Source of the DNA: Dysgonomonas sp. PF1-14
GTDB lineage: Bacteria; Bacteroidota; Bacteroidia; Bacteroidales; Dysgonomonadaceae
DNA: 64,000 nt
NCBI RefSeq assembly: GCF_029892965.1
Contig: NZ_JARXWN010000014.1
Location: forward strand, 1-64,000
Reading direction: 5' to 3'
Every line of letters starts with the position of its first letter. Position 1 is the stretch's first letter. Shown in pieces: positions 15,556-24,585 of this stretch. A program made the position numbers and the translations under genes. Under the pieces are notes generated by a model. That model ran no database searches, was not told where the DNA came from, and saw nothing but the letters and a program-made list of their open reading frames with translations.

Positions 15556-17004
15556 TTAAATTGTTTTATCCATTGTAGAAGCCGCTTGTGCCGCCGTACT
15601 ACTCTTATATGCTTTCTGTATAAGGTTCAGTATAGGGCCTGTCATAAAGGTAGTGACGAGTGCCATAATCACCATCATAGCAAATATTTCGGCATTGAGT
15701 ACCCCCAGATCGTAACCGATATTGAGCACCACCAGTTCCATCAGTCCTCTGGTGTTCATCAGTGCGCCTATGGTAAAACTGTCTTTCCAGTTCTGCCCTA
15801 CAAAGCGGGCTGCAATAGCACTGCCGCCGAATTTCCCCAATACGGCTACCAGAATAATCATTCCTGTCACCTCCCACAGTTCGGGGCTGTTGAGCAAGCC
15901 TATCTGTGTTCGTAGTCCGGTGATCACAAAAAACAGCGGAAGCAGCATGACCAGTGCTATATCTTCTATTTTTTCTGTAAACAGGCTTCTCAGTTTCGTG
16001 TTTTCGGGCATAATGGTTCCAGCCATGAATGCTCCGAACAAGGCATGTATGCCTATGGCTTCGGTAACGAAAGAAGAAATAAGTAACACAAGGAAGACGG
16101 TAGCAATAAGCGATTTACTGACGCCTTTTGCCGAATCGTGCGTATTGCCGAGCTTTTGCAGGAAAGGGCGTATTACTTTCAGCATTATCAGTACGTATGC
16201 CACTGCCAGTAAAATGGTATATAAGGCACTGAATACCGATCCGGCTTTAACAATAGCTATCACAACAGCCAGCAGGCACCACGCTGTGATATCGTCGGCA
16301 GCTGCACAGGTGATGGCAATAGCTCCCAAACGGCTCTTTTGCATATTGCGCTCCTGAATAATGCGTGCCAGAACGGGAAAGGCTGTAATGCTCATCGATA
16401 TACCCAGAAAAAGGCCGAAAGAGGCAAATTCAATTCCTTTAGGAGCAAAGGATGCGTATATAAAATATGCCAACCCTACACCCATCGCGAATGGAATGAT
16501 GATACTGGCATGGCTGATGACGACTGCCTCGTGAGCTTTGTTCTTCAATACGTTCAGGTTGAGTTCCATCCCTACTATAAACATAAACAGGACAAGCCCG
16601 ATCTGGCTTAGTACCTGTAGATTGCCAAGCGATTGAGCCGGGAAAATAAACTGTGACACTTCGGGGAAGTAAAGCCCTAGTAGAGATGGTCCCAATACGA
16701 TTCCTGCCAGTATTTCGCCAATGACGGATGGTTGCCCCATTTTTTTGAATACGGCACCAAACAGCCTGGCGGCTATAATGATGATAATGACCTGAAGTAA
16801 TAATATGCCTGCCGGATGGTGCAGATTTTCGACAAACGAGTCGGTAAATTCATTGAACGAATTGGCCGATATGGCCTTTGTCGTGATTTTTTCTCCCTTC
16901 TCGAGACCTTTACCTACTGTTATGATCCAATACACAAGAGCGGAGAATCCGCCGATAATGAGAATATAAAAAAGGATTGTCCTGATTTTTTTAATAATTT
17001 TCAT
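15556..17004 (-). CDS. Cation/H+ antiporter, CPA2 (Kef-type) family
   Basis: A 482-residue inner-membrane protein with an N-terminal span (IRTILFYILIIGGFSALVYWI) and then the 12-13 span Na_H_exchanger fold: MGQPSVIGEILAGIVLGPSLLG, SQIGLVLFMFIVGMELNLN, FLGISMSITAFPVLARI, ITCAAADDITAWCLLAVV (the AADD motif that carries the exchanged ion) and MNTRGLMELVVLNIG. The C-terminus ends soon after the last span, so there is no TrkA-N regulatory domain. It exchanges K+ or Na+ for H+. It is a single gene. Confidence 0.92.
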   Translation of the reverse strand: MKIIKKIRTILFYILIIGGFSALVYWIITVGKGLEKGEKITTKAISANSFNEFTDSFVENLHHPAGILLLQVIIIIIAARLFGAVFKKMGQPSVIGEILAGIVLGPSLLGLYFPEVSQFIFPAQSLGNLQVLSQIGLVLFMFIVGMELNLNVLKNKAHEAVVISHASIIIPFAMGVGLAYFIYASFAPKGIEFASFGLFLGISMSITAFPVLARIIQERNMQKSRLGAIAITCAAADDITAWCLLAVVIAIVKAGSVFSALYTILLAVAYVLIMLKVIRPFLQKLGNTHDSAKGVSKSLIATVFLVLLISSFVTEAIGIHALFGAFMAGTIMPENTKLRSLFTEKIEDIALVMLLPLFFVITGLRTQIGLLNSPELWEVTGMIILVAVLGKFGGSAIAARFVGQNWKDSFTIGALMNTRGLMELVVLNIGYDLGVLNAEIFAMMVIMALVTTFMTGPILNLIQKAYKSSTAAQAASTMDKTI

Positions 17005-17241
17005 GATGTGCTGCTTTCGGTGATTAAATAATATGAAGTGGTGCTGTAAAATCTTAACAATGCAAATCTTTTGTCATACTTTACACCTTAAGGATTATAA
17101 CAGGCGAATAATTTAATCGGTTTTTATAATTTTGTTAAATGTTGTATAAGTTTATATCAATAACATGAATAAGCGTAGTATAGGAAAATAAAAAACGAAG
17201 ATTCTTACTACCTTTACACTACTGTATAAGGATGGATAATT

Positions 17242-17802
17242 ATGACTTTAAATGAGTTTGCGGATTATATTTACGAGCTTAAAGACGAATTTAAAAACAG
17301 GGATCTGGAAGAATACCTGCTTGCCTTGTATAAAAACCTGAACGACAATCAGATTATTTATCTGAATGAAGAACCTTCGTTCGAACTCATTCTCTGTATA
17401 TTGAAAGAGTGTTTCGGATCGGAGCCTGCTGCTTTTGATAATAGTTGGCTGAGCATAACCGAATGTCCCGATGCCAACAGGCTGAGCCGTAAATTTACAA
17501 GCCCTGACTTGAAAGACGAATTTGATAAAATGAATATGTCTGCTCTTCAAGGGATGGAGTTTACGATGGAAGTATTGAAATTTCAGATAGCCGAACTTCA
17601 CAAAATGCATGATAAACAGTTGAAAGATGAATACCGTTATTTCGGTATCGATTCGGAAACAGGTCACCGCTGGTATAACTTCGATCCGTTCGGTAATCTC
17701 GGATGTGGCGTTACCTGTATGCTCGACAATGATGACGAAATAACCATTCCCGACTGGTCTTTTATCGGCAATCTGCTCGAAGATGGCAGGATATATGAAT
17801 AA
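17242..17802 (+). CDS. Conserved hypothetical cytoplasmic protein
   Basis: A 186-residue acidic protein without a signal peptide or membrane span. The N-terminal half is helical (LNEFADYIYELKDEFKNRDL, YLLALYKNLND); the C-terminal part has DEYRYFGIDSETGHRWYNFD and CMLDNDDEITIPDWSFIG. It resembles stand-alone proteins found in other Bacteroidales, but I do not recognise the family. It is single, with a partial hairpin repeat about 60 bases after the stop. Confidence 0.75.
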   Translation: MTLNEFADYIYELKDEFKNRDLEEYLLALYKNLNDNQIIYLNEEPSFELILCILKECFGSEPAAFDNSWLSITECPDANRLSRKFTSPDLKDEFDKMNMSALQGMEFTMEVLKFQIAELHKMHDKQLKDEYRYFGIDSETGHRWYNFDPFGNLGCGVTCMLDNDDEITIPDWSFIGNLLEDGRIYE

Positions 17803-17860
17803 GAATCTGTCGCTAATTATATCCTCCTTTACGATTTGGAGACAATGGTTCCCCCTTTAC

Positions 17861-17884
17861 CCACGACTTAAAAGTCGTGGCAAC
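17861..17884. repeat. Partial copy of the 121-bp hairpin element
   Basis: The palindrome CCACGACTTAAAAGTCGTGG followed by CAAC equals the right end of the element at 48908-49028. The rest of the element is missing. Confidence 0.7.
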
Positions 17885-17990
17885 TGCTTGATGACAGTCA
17901 AGACAATGTTTTATTAACAACTAACATACAAAAGCTTAACGCAATGAACAAAACCTGTATGCGCATAGTTTATATCTAAAAATCGAAGAT

Positions 17991-18947
17991 ATGACAGCAA
18001 GTTTATTATATACCGAAGATATTCTTCGTAACGGATTTGAGGAACTTACCATTCCGCTGAATGACGATTACGAAGGTGAAAATGTAGCAACACTTATACG
18101 CAAAAAGGCAGAAGCCGGTGTCGCCAAAGCCGTACTATACATACATGGTTTCAACGATTACTTTTTTCAGGCCGAAATGGCAGGGCGCTTTGTCGATCAG
18201 GGATATAATTTTTATGCTCTTGATCTGCGCAAATACGGGCGGTCTTATCTTCCGCATCAGAAGTTTAATGACATACGCGATCTGAAAGCCTACTATGAAG
18301 AGATGCGGAAAGCACTCGATATTATTCACGATGAGGGGAACAGCGAAGTGATATTAGTAGGGCATTCCACAGGCGGGCTCATCGTTACACTGTTTGCTAA
18401 AGACCACCCCGAAAGTGATCGGTATGACGGACTTATACTCAACAGCCCGTTCTTCGATTTCAACCTCAGCCGCCATATTAAAATATTCCTGCCCTTTGTA
18501 TCTTTTCTCGGGCGTTTTTTCCCTCGCGTGCGGGTTTCGGGCGGTTTCAGTGAAGAATATGGTAAAAGCATCCATCAGTCTTACTACGGCGAGTGGAACT
18601 ACGATACATCGTGGAAGCCCAATATCGCACCAAAAGTAAATCTGGGCTGGATCAGGGCTATATACAGGGCGCAACAGGAGGTGAGGAAAAACTTTATCAT
18701 AGCCAAGCCTACTCTGGTGATGCACTCTGAAAGGTCGGGAACCAATAGGTATGATAAAGAACAGGCAAAAAGCATGGATATTATACTGAATGTAGATGAT
18801 ATAGAGCGTATATCCTGCGATATGGGCAGCAATGTGGAAACAGTCTCCATAAGCGGAGGTATTCACGACCTGATGTTATCGGAAGAAACCGTTCGACAAA
18901 AAGTACACGATACAATATTTGACTGGCTGAAAAGGCATAACCTATAA
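17991..18947 (+). CDS. Alpha/beta hydrolase (serine aminopeptidase S33 / monoacylglycerol lipase-like)
   Basis: A 318-residue cytoplasmic hydrolase. Visible features are AVLYIHGFNDYFFQAEMAGRF with the oxyanion HGF, the lid-side ALDLRKYGRSY, and the nucleophile elbow VGHSTGGLI (Ser in GHSTGG). The catalytic Asp/His regions are near LVMHSERSGTNRYD and SISGGIHDLMLS. The family hydrolyses esters of small lipids or other acyl compounds; the substrate cannot be read from the sequence. A MITE inserted 9 bases after the stop codon. Confidence 0.9.
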   Translation: MTASLLYTEDILRNGFEELTIPLNDDYEGENVATLIRKKAEAGVAKAVLYIHGFNDYFFQAEMAGRFVDQGYNFYALDLRKYGRSYLPHQKFNDIRDLKAYYEEMRKALDIIHDEGNSEVILVGHSTGGLIVTLFAKDHPESDRYDGLILNSPFFDFNLSRHIKIFLPFVSFLGRFFPRVRVSGGFSEEYGKSIHQSYYGEWNYDTSWKPNIAPKVNLGWIRAIYRAQQEVRKNFIIAKPTLVMHSERSGTNRYDKEQAKSMDIILNVDDIERISCDMGSNVETVSISGGIHDLMLSEETVRQKVHDTIFDWLKRHNL

Positions 18948-18956
18948 AGAAATTTA

Positions 18957-19138
18957 GAGTCTGTTTAAATTTTATTCATTCAGATTTTTAGAGCCATTTT
19001 GGGAATAATTTATTCTTTTTTGAGGTGATAATAGCGGGCTATTTAAGCTGATAAAAGGGATAAATTAAACCAAAAGAGCCTAAAAATGAATGAAAAAGAA
19101 TCTGTAATAAAATATTTTGGTAAAATTTAAACAGACTC
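18957..19138. mobile_element. MITE family A, copy 3
   Basis: 182 bp, ends GAGTCTGTTTAAATTTTA and TAAAATTTAAACAGACTC, flanked by TTA at 18954-18956 and 19139-19141. It is more diverged inside than copies 1 and 2 and groups with the deleted copy at 3130. The right target duplication directly abuts the 121-bp hairpin element. Confidence 0.9.
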
Positions 19139-19142
19139 TTAG

Positions 19143-19263
19143 TTGCCTCCACTTTTAAGTGGAGGGGGTAAGAAAATATTGGTAAAGGGCTTTAGCCAAA
19201 ACAACTTTGACTAAAGTCATGTTGATAAAAGATACGATTCCACGCCTTAAAAGGCGTGGAAAC
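19143..19263. repeat. 121-bp multi-hairpin element, copy 1
   Basis: It starts TTGCCTCCACTTTTAAGTGG and ends in CCACGCCTTAAAAGGCGTGG plus AAAC. Inside are GGCTTTAGCC and GACTAAAGTC palindromes. The copy at 48908-49028 has exactly the same length and layout. Hairpins at both ends are typical of IS200/IS605-type or REP elements; that link is an inference. Confidence 0.8.
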
Positions 19264-19405
19264 AGATAAACTCACAAGAAATAATCCTATATAGTTTCTT
19301 GATACAGACTCTAATGTGATTTTTCGACTTTTAGAACATATCCCGCGTTCTTTAGGGCTTTCGGTAATAAAATGAATTGATGTACTTTACACAAAAGAAA
19401 GTCTG

Positions 19406-19699
19406 ATGAAAATAGCATTGTTCCTTAAAGACGATAAGATAGATGAAGCCTATGTGGATACAATCGCGATAATTGTACTTCATACGAATCATAATTCGGT
19501 GGTTGAAGTAGAAAAGGACATCGTTGTGAAAAAGGATATCAACTACCTTGCACTTTGGTTGCTGACCAAGCGTATCAAAGAAATTTACGTGACAGATATA
19601 GATTCTATCGTAAAAAGATTATTCGAAAAACTGGGTGTTACCGTCCGCAAATACGACGAAATAGACAAAAATCCACTATTGAAAGAGTTTATCTCATAA
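19406..19699 (+). CDS. Small protein, possibly NifX/dinitrogenase-cofactor-like fold
   Basis: 97 residues: MKIALFLKDDKIDEAYVDT, a central strand-rich part, then YLALWLLTKRIKEIYVTDID and LFEKLGVTVRKYDEID. The order strand, helix, strand (with 'I..Y' and 'LGV.V') recalls the NifX/NafY-like Fe-Mo cofactor-binding fold, but the glycine-rich signature is missing, so this is only a suggestion. It is a single gene with no metal cofactor genes nearby. Confidence 0.6.
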   Translation: MKIALFLKDDKIDEAYVDTIAIIVLHTNHNSVVEVEKDIVVKKDINYLALWLLTKRIKEIYVTDIDSIVKRLFEKLGVTVRKYDEIDKNPLLKEFIS

Positions 19700-19732
19700 G
19701 ACTATACAATTTGTCCCTATCTTCTTACAGCC

Positions 19733-20617
19733 TCATATATCCCTTTCCCTGTACTGCACCGGAGTTAGTCCTGTATGCTTTTTGAAAAACCTGCCGAAAA
19801 ATGAGGCATTCGGAAAGTTAAGTTCATCAGAAATCTGCAATATCGTATTATTCGTTGTTTTGAGTAAATATTTTGCCGATGCTATCAATGCTTCGTTGAT
19901 CCATGTGAAGGCTGTTCGCCCTGTACGGTCTTTAACGATTGTAGACAGGTATTTGGGCGTAAGGAACATTTTGTCGGCATAGAATTGTAATGATTTTTCG
20001 TCCTTATGGTGTTGCAAGAGGAGTCTGAAGAAAGCAGATACCTGTTCTTCCTGATGCGACGATGCTTTTACTTCCTGACCTGTTTCCTGCATCCTGCTAT
20101 AATAAAACCCACCCACTTCGGAAAGCAGGGAATACAACAATCCTTTAGCCATTTGCACCCTGAAAGGATGGTCTTTTCGTTTATATTGCTTTACAATGAA
20201 CGAGTGGAATTCGACGTACCGTTCTGCTTCGTCAGCCGAAATCTCTATACAGGGCGATTGTACAAGGCTTCGCGAAATGTCTATGTCTCTGGTCGATGGA
20301 GGCATCTGAGTCATAAAGTCGATGGAGAAAATGAGAAACTCCACCATCAGGTCTTCCGTCCGTTCGAGGTACTCGATCACAAAAGAGGGTAGGACAGTGA
20401 TAATGGTATTCGCTTTTATCTCATATTCTTTGAAGTTAATCTTTATCTTCCCCCTGCCTTTTATGCAGATGGCAAATATTACCCCGTCTACCACAAACGG
20501 GTAGTTGGATGTCATTGGCGGCAGCGCTACAGACTTGTCCGATATGATAAAGTTCTTTATAGCATAAGGGTCTATATGTTCCGATATTTCATCGAGTTGT
20601 ATTCTTGCTAAAGCCAT
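19733..20617 (-). CDS. AraC-family transcriptional regulator
   Basis: 294 residues. An N-terminal cupin-like sensor domain (FVVDGVIFAICIKGRGKIKI, ANTIITVLPSF) precedes a C-terminal double helix-turn-helix: LQFYADKMFLTPKYLSTIVKD and DELNFPNASFFGRFFKKHTGL, then the PVQYRERDI ending. It is the same architecture as the regulator at 29730. Its target is unknown; the OMP gene reads divergently, 353 bases away. Confidence 0.92.
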   Translation of the reverse strand: MALARIQLDEISEHIDPYAIKNFIISDKSVALPPMTSNYPFVVDGVIFAICIKGRGKIKINFKEYEIKANTIITVLPSFVIEYLERTEDLMVEFLIFSIDFMTQMPPSTRDIDISRSLVQSPCIEISADEAERYVEFHSFIVKQYKRKDHPFRVQMAKGLLYSLLSEVGGFYYSRMQETGQEVKASSHQEEQVSAFFRLLLQHHKDEKSLQFYADKMFLTPKYLSTIVKDRTGRTAFTWINEALIASAKYLLKTTNNTILQISDELNFPNASFFGRFFKKHTGLTPVQYRERDI

Positions 20618-20797
20618 ATTACGATACTGATTTTTGTGATGCCGAACAGCGTGTAAATAAAAATTTCTCTATTGGCAAACATAATCTTTTTTAGGTATAA
20701 CTATATAATATGCCTGAAATAATGCAGGTTACAGATATAAAGATTAAATTATTTTAACAAAAATTCATAAAAAAATCCTATTTAACATTTAATTATG

Positions 20798-20827
20798 TTT
20801 GTGGTTATAGATTTTCATATATCTTTG
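20798..20827 (+). promoter_or_regulatory. Promoter of the outer-membrane beta-barrel gene
   Basis: -33 TTTG at 20798-20801, an 18-base spacer, and -7 TATCTTTG at 20820-20827, matching the Bacteroidota consensus. The implied leader before the start at 20971 is about 135 bases. Confidence 0.7.
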
Positions 20828-20970
20828 TCGCCGAAATTAACAAAAAGAAGTTAAACAGAACACAAACCATACACGAGTTACATATTATATATGCAATGTA
20901 TGTACAAATAATACAAAATAGTTAAAAATTAGCACTTTATAAAATTAATAATCACTAAAATTTTAAGAAA

Positions 20971-21555
20971 ATGAAGAAATTACTATTTACATTAGCAATT
21001 ATGTTTGGTGTAGTAACAATGGCTAACGCTCAAAATCCGGGACAAATCTGGGTTGGAGGTGCAGTAGGTATCAAATCGAGCAAAGTTAAAGGCATGGATG
21101 CTAACACAAGCTACAGAATCCTTCCTGAAATCGGTTATATCCTTACAGACAATGTAGCTATCGCTGTTAGCTTGGGATACGAACATAATGAAGGAACTGT
21201 ATCTTACGAAGATGTAGAAGGAAATACTCTTTTCGGAACAGGAAAAACTGACGGATTTAAGGTTAATCCTTTCGTACGCTACTCATTCCTTAAGGGTGAT
21301 ATAGGTAGCATGTTTATTGACGGAGGTGTAGGATATATGTACAGCAAAACTAAAGGTTCTGATACAAAAAATCACGATCTTGAAATCGGTTTCAGACCGG
21401 GTGTTGCCGTTAAAGTATCTGACAGACTTTCTTTGTCAGCTAAATACGGTTTCTTAGGATATGAGTACAGCAAAGAGGGCAATGCGAAAAGAAACACTTT
21501 TGGTTTCGACTTCGACTTTAGCCAGGCTTTGGTTGGTGTAAGCTTTATATTCTAA
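20971..21555 (+). CDS. Outer-membrane beta-barrel protein (OmpX/OmpW-like)
   Basis: 194 residues with a signal peptide (MKKLLFTLAIMFGVVTMANA) and then about eight amphipathic strands such as QIWVGGAVGIKSSK, LTDNVAIAVSLGYEHNEG, FIDGGVGYMYSKTKG and LSLSAKYGFLGYEYS, ending in LVGVSFIF with the terminal Phe needed for barrel assembly. It is probably an abundant small porin-like or structural barrel. Its own promoter and a strong terminator make it monocistronic. Confidence 0.9.
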   Translation: MKKLLFTLAIMFGVVTMANAQNPGQIWVGGAVGIKSSKVKGMDANTSYRILPEIGYILTDNVAIAVSLGYEHNEGTVSYEDVEGNTLFGTGKTDGFKVNPFVRYSFLKGDIGSMFIDGGVGYMYSKTKGSDTKNHDLEIGFRPGVAVKVSDRLSLSAKYGFLGYEYSKEGNAKRNTFGFDFDFSQALVGVSFIF

Positions 21556-21603
21556 AAGCAGTCCTTACAACCTACACAGACTCTTAAATTATAGAATATT
21601 CCG

Positions 21604-21637
21604 AAAGGATGCTTCATTTCGAAGCATCCTTTCTTTT
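21604..21637 (+). terminator. Terminator after the outer-membrane protein gene
   Basis: A 12-bp perfect stem AAAGGATGCTTC / GAAGCATCCTTT followed by CTTTTTT. Confidence 0.93.
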
Positions 21638-21975
21638 TTACCCTATCCGATTATCAGGACAGATGAAAGGAAGAACAGGACATTGGCTATACACTGTTAC
21701 CCGGCACTTTTTGTATAAATACGAAAAATAGAACATTTTTACAGCATCACAGGACTTTCTTCACGCTATTATTTATATGATCTTTGCAATGTAGTCGAGA
21801 GGATTACAACAAGTACAAATCAAATTGCAGTTAATAAAGACTAATAGAGATTAGGTTATCAAAAAGAAAAATATATAAGGTATAGGTAGTTTTTAACTTC
21901 ATTTTAAGCCATATTTAGAATAGGATAAATTTTGTGTTTTAAGTTTCAATTTCTCTAAATCTTTTCTACACAGTG
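21638..21975. other. Non-coding stretch before an orphan terminator
   Basis: No open frame is supported on either strand. The stretch is A/T-rich and ends at a strong terminator-like hairpin that belongs to no gene, so a small RNA transcribed on the plus strand is conceivable. No exact -33/-7 promoter was found. Confidence 0.35.
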
Positions 21976-21978
21976 AAA

Positions 21979-22010
21979 AAGGCTGCTTCGGGACGAAGCG
22001 GCCTTCTTTC
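21979..22010 (+). terminator. Orphan terminator-like hairpin
   Basis: Stem AAGGCTGCTTCG / CGAAGCGGCCTT with one G-T pair and a 3-base loop, followed by the T-rich CTTTCG. No gene on the plus strand ends just before it. It could also end the convergent minus-strand gene, though the T-run is on the plus side. Confidence 0.6.
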
Positions 22011-22019
22011 GTTTATTTC

Positions 22020-22694
22020 CTATTGTGACCTTTTAGCAGCCTTGTACATATCCATTGATTTATATTTCTGACTGATTACATTCCGCATTTCGGCAAGACG
22101 CTTAGCAATAGTCGCTTCCTATCGGGTGCTGTACACAAAGCGCGCCCATCCGCGCTGATAGCCGGGAGTCAGATTATTGAAAAATGTAAGGATGTCATTT
22201 TCCTCAGCAAAATATTTCTGTAAGTCGGGAATGCGGTCTATATAGTCACTTACACACTGGCTGAGTTGATTTGCCCTGCTTTTGCGTATAACTTCATGTT
22301 TTAATCCTATAACAGTAAATGTATCGTTAAGAGCGACCATTTTGAAAAATTTAAGCTGACTGCTTTTCACATATCCGTCATTATCTACTTCTACGCATTC
22401 AAAAAAATCGTCACGCCCTATATATTCTTTGTATTCCTTATTACCTTTTTTGGGATATGCAAAGAATAAAGCTCCGTTGGGTTTCAATAGTTTTTTATCT
22501 ATTACATGTTGTAGATTTTTCATGAATTGGTCGAGGGAGAATACAAAGGCAACGATAAGGTCGTAAGCCTCTTTTTTCTCTGCTGCATCATACGGTAGCA
22601 GCGTATCAAAATGGTGTATGTTTTCCGGCTTGTTCAGGATAAGCCTATCGGTATGTTTTTTAAGTTGCAACCTGTGTACAATGCTTTCATTCAT
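22020..22694 (-). pseudogene. YdeI/OmpD-associated family protein interrupted by an in-frame TAG
   Basis: From the ATG at 22694 (MNESIVHRLQLKKHTDRL), 191 codons are open up to a TAG at 22119-22121. The same frame then continues as EATIAKRLAEMRNVISQKYK and stops at 22020-22022. Family members have this segment directly after the 'FNNLTPGYQRGWARFVYS' motif, so the TAG replaces one residue within the conserved C-terminal domain. The product is either truncated by 32 residues or the gene is dead; a base-calling error is possible. The family is linked to resistance to cationic peptides only by name, and its function is poorly known. Confidence 0.75.
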
Positions 22695-22828
22695 GGTCTT
22701 TTTATTTCAAGATTATACAAAAGAAAGTTCCGTACTTTCCATCCGTGTCGATTGAACCAATAATCGCAACGGAATAGTACGGAACAAATGTAATTTTAAT
22801 AATTTGATATAAGTTGGGAAATCTGCTT

Positions 22829-23266
22829 TTATTTTTTCGGATAGTCTTCATAATCATAATTGACCATCCACAGGATACCGAATTTGTCAATAAAATGACC
22901 GAATAACGCACCCCAGAACATCTTTTCGAGAGGCATCAGTATTTTGCCTCCTGCCGAAAGTGCTCCGTAGATACGTTTGGCTTCGTCTTCCGATTCGGTA
23001 TTTACCGACAGTGAAACGTTGCTTCCGGCATCGGATAATCCACCAAAGGCTTCGGACGAATCGCCTCCCATGAGTACACTTTTGCCACTTATAGGTAACG
23101 CAATATGCATAATTTTATTTTTCTCCGATTCGGGTACCGGATACTCTGCTGGCATATCGGCATATCGCCCGACAAAGACAAACTCGGTGCCGAATACAGA
23201 TCGGTAAAAGTTGAAAGCCGCTTCGCAATTACCGTTGAATGAAAGGTAAGGATTTATTGTCGCCAT
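22829..23266 (-). CDS. VOC / PhnB-like glyoxalase-fold protein
   Basis: 145 residues: NPYLSFNGNCEAAFNFYRSVFG at the start, AYGALSAGGKILMPLEKMFWGA in the middle, and FGHFIDKFGILWMVNYDYED at the end, the standard PhnB/3-demethylubiquinone-methyltransferase-like VOC pattern. Proteins of this subgroup often lack known catalytic activity. It is a single gene, next to the disrupted YdeI-like gene on the same strand. Confidence 0.93.
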   Translation of the reverse strand: MATINPYLSFNGNCEAAFNFYRSVFGTEFVFVGRYADMPAEYPVPESEKNKIMHIALPISGKSVLMGGDSSEAFGGLSDAGSNVSLSVNTESEDEAKRIYGALSAGGKILMPLEKMFWGALFGHFIDKFGILWMVNYDYEDYPKK

Positions 23267-23390
23267 TGTTTTGTGGTTTTACGTTTATAGTAAAGATTCC
23301 TTATAGTAATTAAACGTATAACGAGAAACAAATGTTTATCTGAAAGCAGATAAAATAGTTTTCAGATAAGCTTTACTCATATTATGGTAT

Positions 23391-23579
23391 TTACCCGTGC
23401 CATCCCGATACAATTCCCTTTTCTATCAGCGAATGTATAACTTTATGATCCTTGTCTGATTTTACTCTCATACCATGTGCCAGCAGATATACCCGCAATG
23501 GATTCATCTGCTCTTTTTTAGCAATTTCCCTGTAGGTTTCTTTATTTTTGCTGATGAAATATCCAAATATATTAGTCAT
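23391..23579 (-). CDS. Small conserved protein
   Basis: 62 residues: MTNIFGYFISKNKETYREIA, then KKEQMNPLRVYLLAHGMRVK and HKVIHSLIEKGIVSGWHG. It is helical and basic, with a helix-turn-helix-like spacing. The DNA around it is A/T-rich, but this frame has ordinary codon use and a plausible start. The function is unknown; a small regulator is possible. Confidence 0.6.
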   Translation of the reverse strand: MTNIFGYFISKNKETYREIAKKEQMNPLRVYLLAHGMRVKSDKDHKVIHSLIEKGIVSGWHG

Positions 23580-23820
23580 AATGAAGTGCTTTTTTAATAA
23601 CCAAAATCTTAACTTGAAATCTCTATAATCCTTTTAAGTAATACATAATATTTATTATTCATTACTTATTATAAAAAAATATAGGACTAAGATTGTTCTG
23701 TTAAAATATTTATTTAACTATATGAAAGATATATTTACAATATGGCGAGCGTGCATTTATTGAGTTCTTTAAACTAAAAATAGTATCTTTATATACTTGA
23801 ATAAATAAGAGAGGAACATC

Positions 23821-24564
23821 ATGTCACAAAACAAGAATTCCAATCAGCGGGCATCCGGAAAGTTCACAGGTATGTGGAAACAGGTAAAACGTATCTGGAA
23901 AACCGATGTGAATGTCTATTTCATTTCGGGTATGTGCTATAACTGTAATGTTTTTGACAAACTTACCCTTCCTGAAGGTTTCTGCAAGAAATATATAGAA
24001 TGGCATATACCTCATGCCGGAGAGTCGCTTGGCGAATATGCACGTACAATGGCGCAGGCAATAGATACATCGCGTCCGTTCATACTGGTTGGCTATTCGT
24101 TTGGGGCAGTCATCATGCAGGAGATGGATACATTCCTCAACCCTCAGAAAAGCGTAATTATTTCTTCATTCAAAAGCAAGGAAGAGATCCCGATGCTGTT
24201 CAAAGCGGTGAAGCATACAAATCTTGTAGACATGGTTCCCGACCAGATATATTCCGATACCGAATTTGTTACCGAAACCTTCAATCGCCTTGTGTATCAC
24301 ATGCCTAATGCAGAACTAGCTCAATATATGACAGTGACCGATGCCCGATATATAAAATGGGCAGCTAAGCAGATAACGGAATGGATACCTGCTGCCGATA
24401 CAAAGCATCTGTATCATATACATGGCACCAACGATCAGATATTTCCTTACGATCTTATTCGCAATGCTTTCCCTGTCGAAGGTGGCGACCATCTGATGGT
24501 GTTCAAGAAAGCCGATATTATAAGCCTTATTCTGAGTGGTATATTGCTCATCAAGGAAGAATAA
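23821..24564 (+). CDS. Alpha/beta hydrolase
   Basis: 247 residues without a signal peptide. The nucleophile elbow is GYSFGAVIMQEMD (Ser in GYSFGA); the N-terminal VNVYFISGMCYNCNVFDKL supplies the oxyanion region; HIHGTNDQIFPYD and EGGDHLMVFKKAD carry the catalytic Asp and His. Proteins like this are common in Bacteroidota and have no firmly assigned substrate. It is a single gene, convergent with the DUF4421 gene that ends 21 bases away. Confidence 0.88.
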   Translation: MSQNKNSNQRASGKFTGMWKQVKRIWKTDVNVYFISGMCYNCNVFDKLTLPEGFCKKYIEWHIPHAGESLGEYARTMAQAIDTSRPFILVGYSFGAVIMQEMDTFLNPQKSVIISSFKSKEEIPMLFKAVKHTNLVDMVPDQIYSDTEFVTETFNRLVYHMPNAELAQYMTVTDARYIKWAAKQITEWIPAADTKHLYHIHGTNDQIFPYDLIRNAFPVEGGDHLMVFKKADIISLILSGILLIKEE

Positions 24565-24585
24565 CCGGTGCGGATAAGCACATAC

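Noticed and set aside
15722-16357. 211-codon plus-strand frame opposite the antiporter gene
   Set aside because: Antisense of a clear CPA2 transporter; no recognisable domain.
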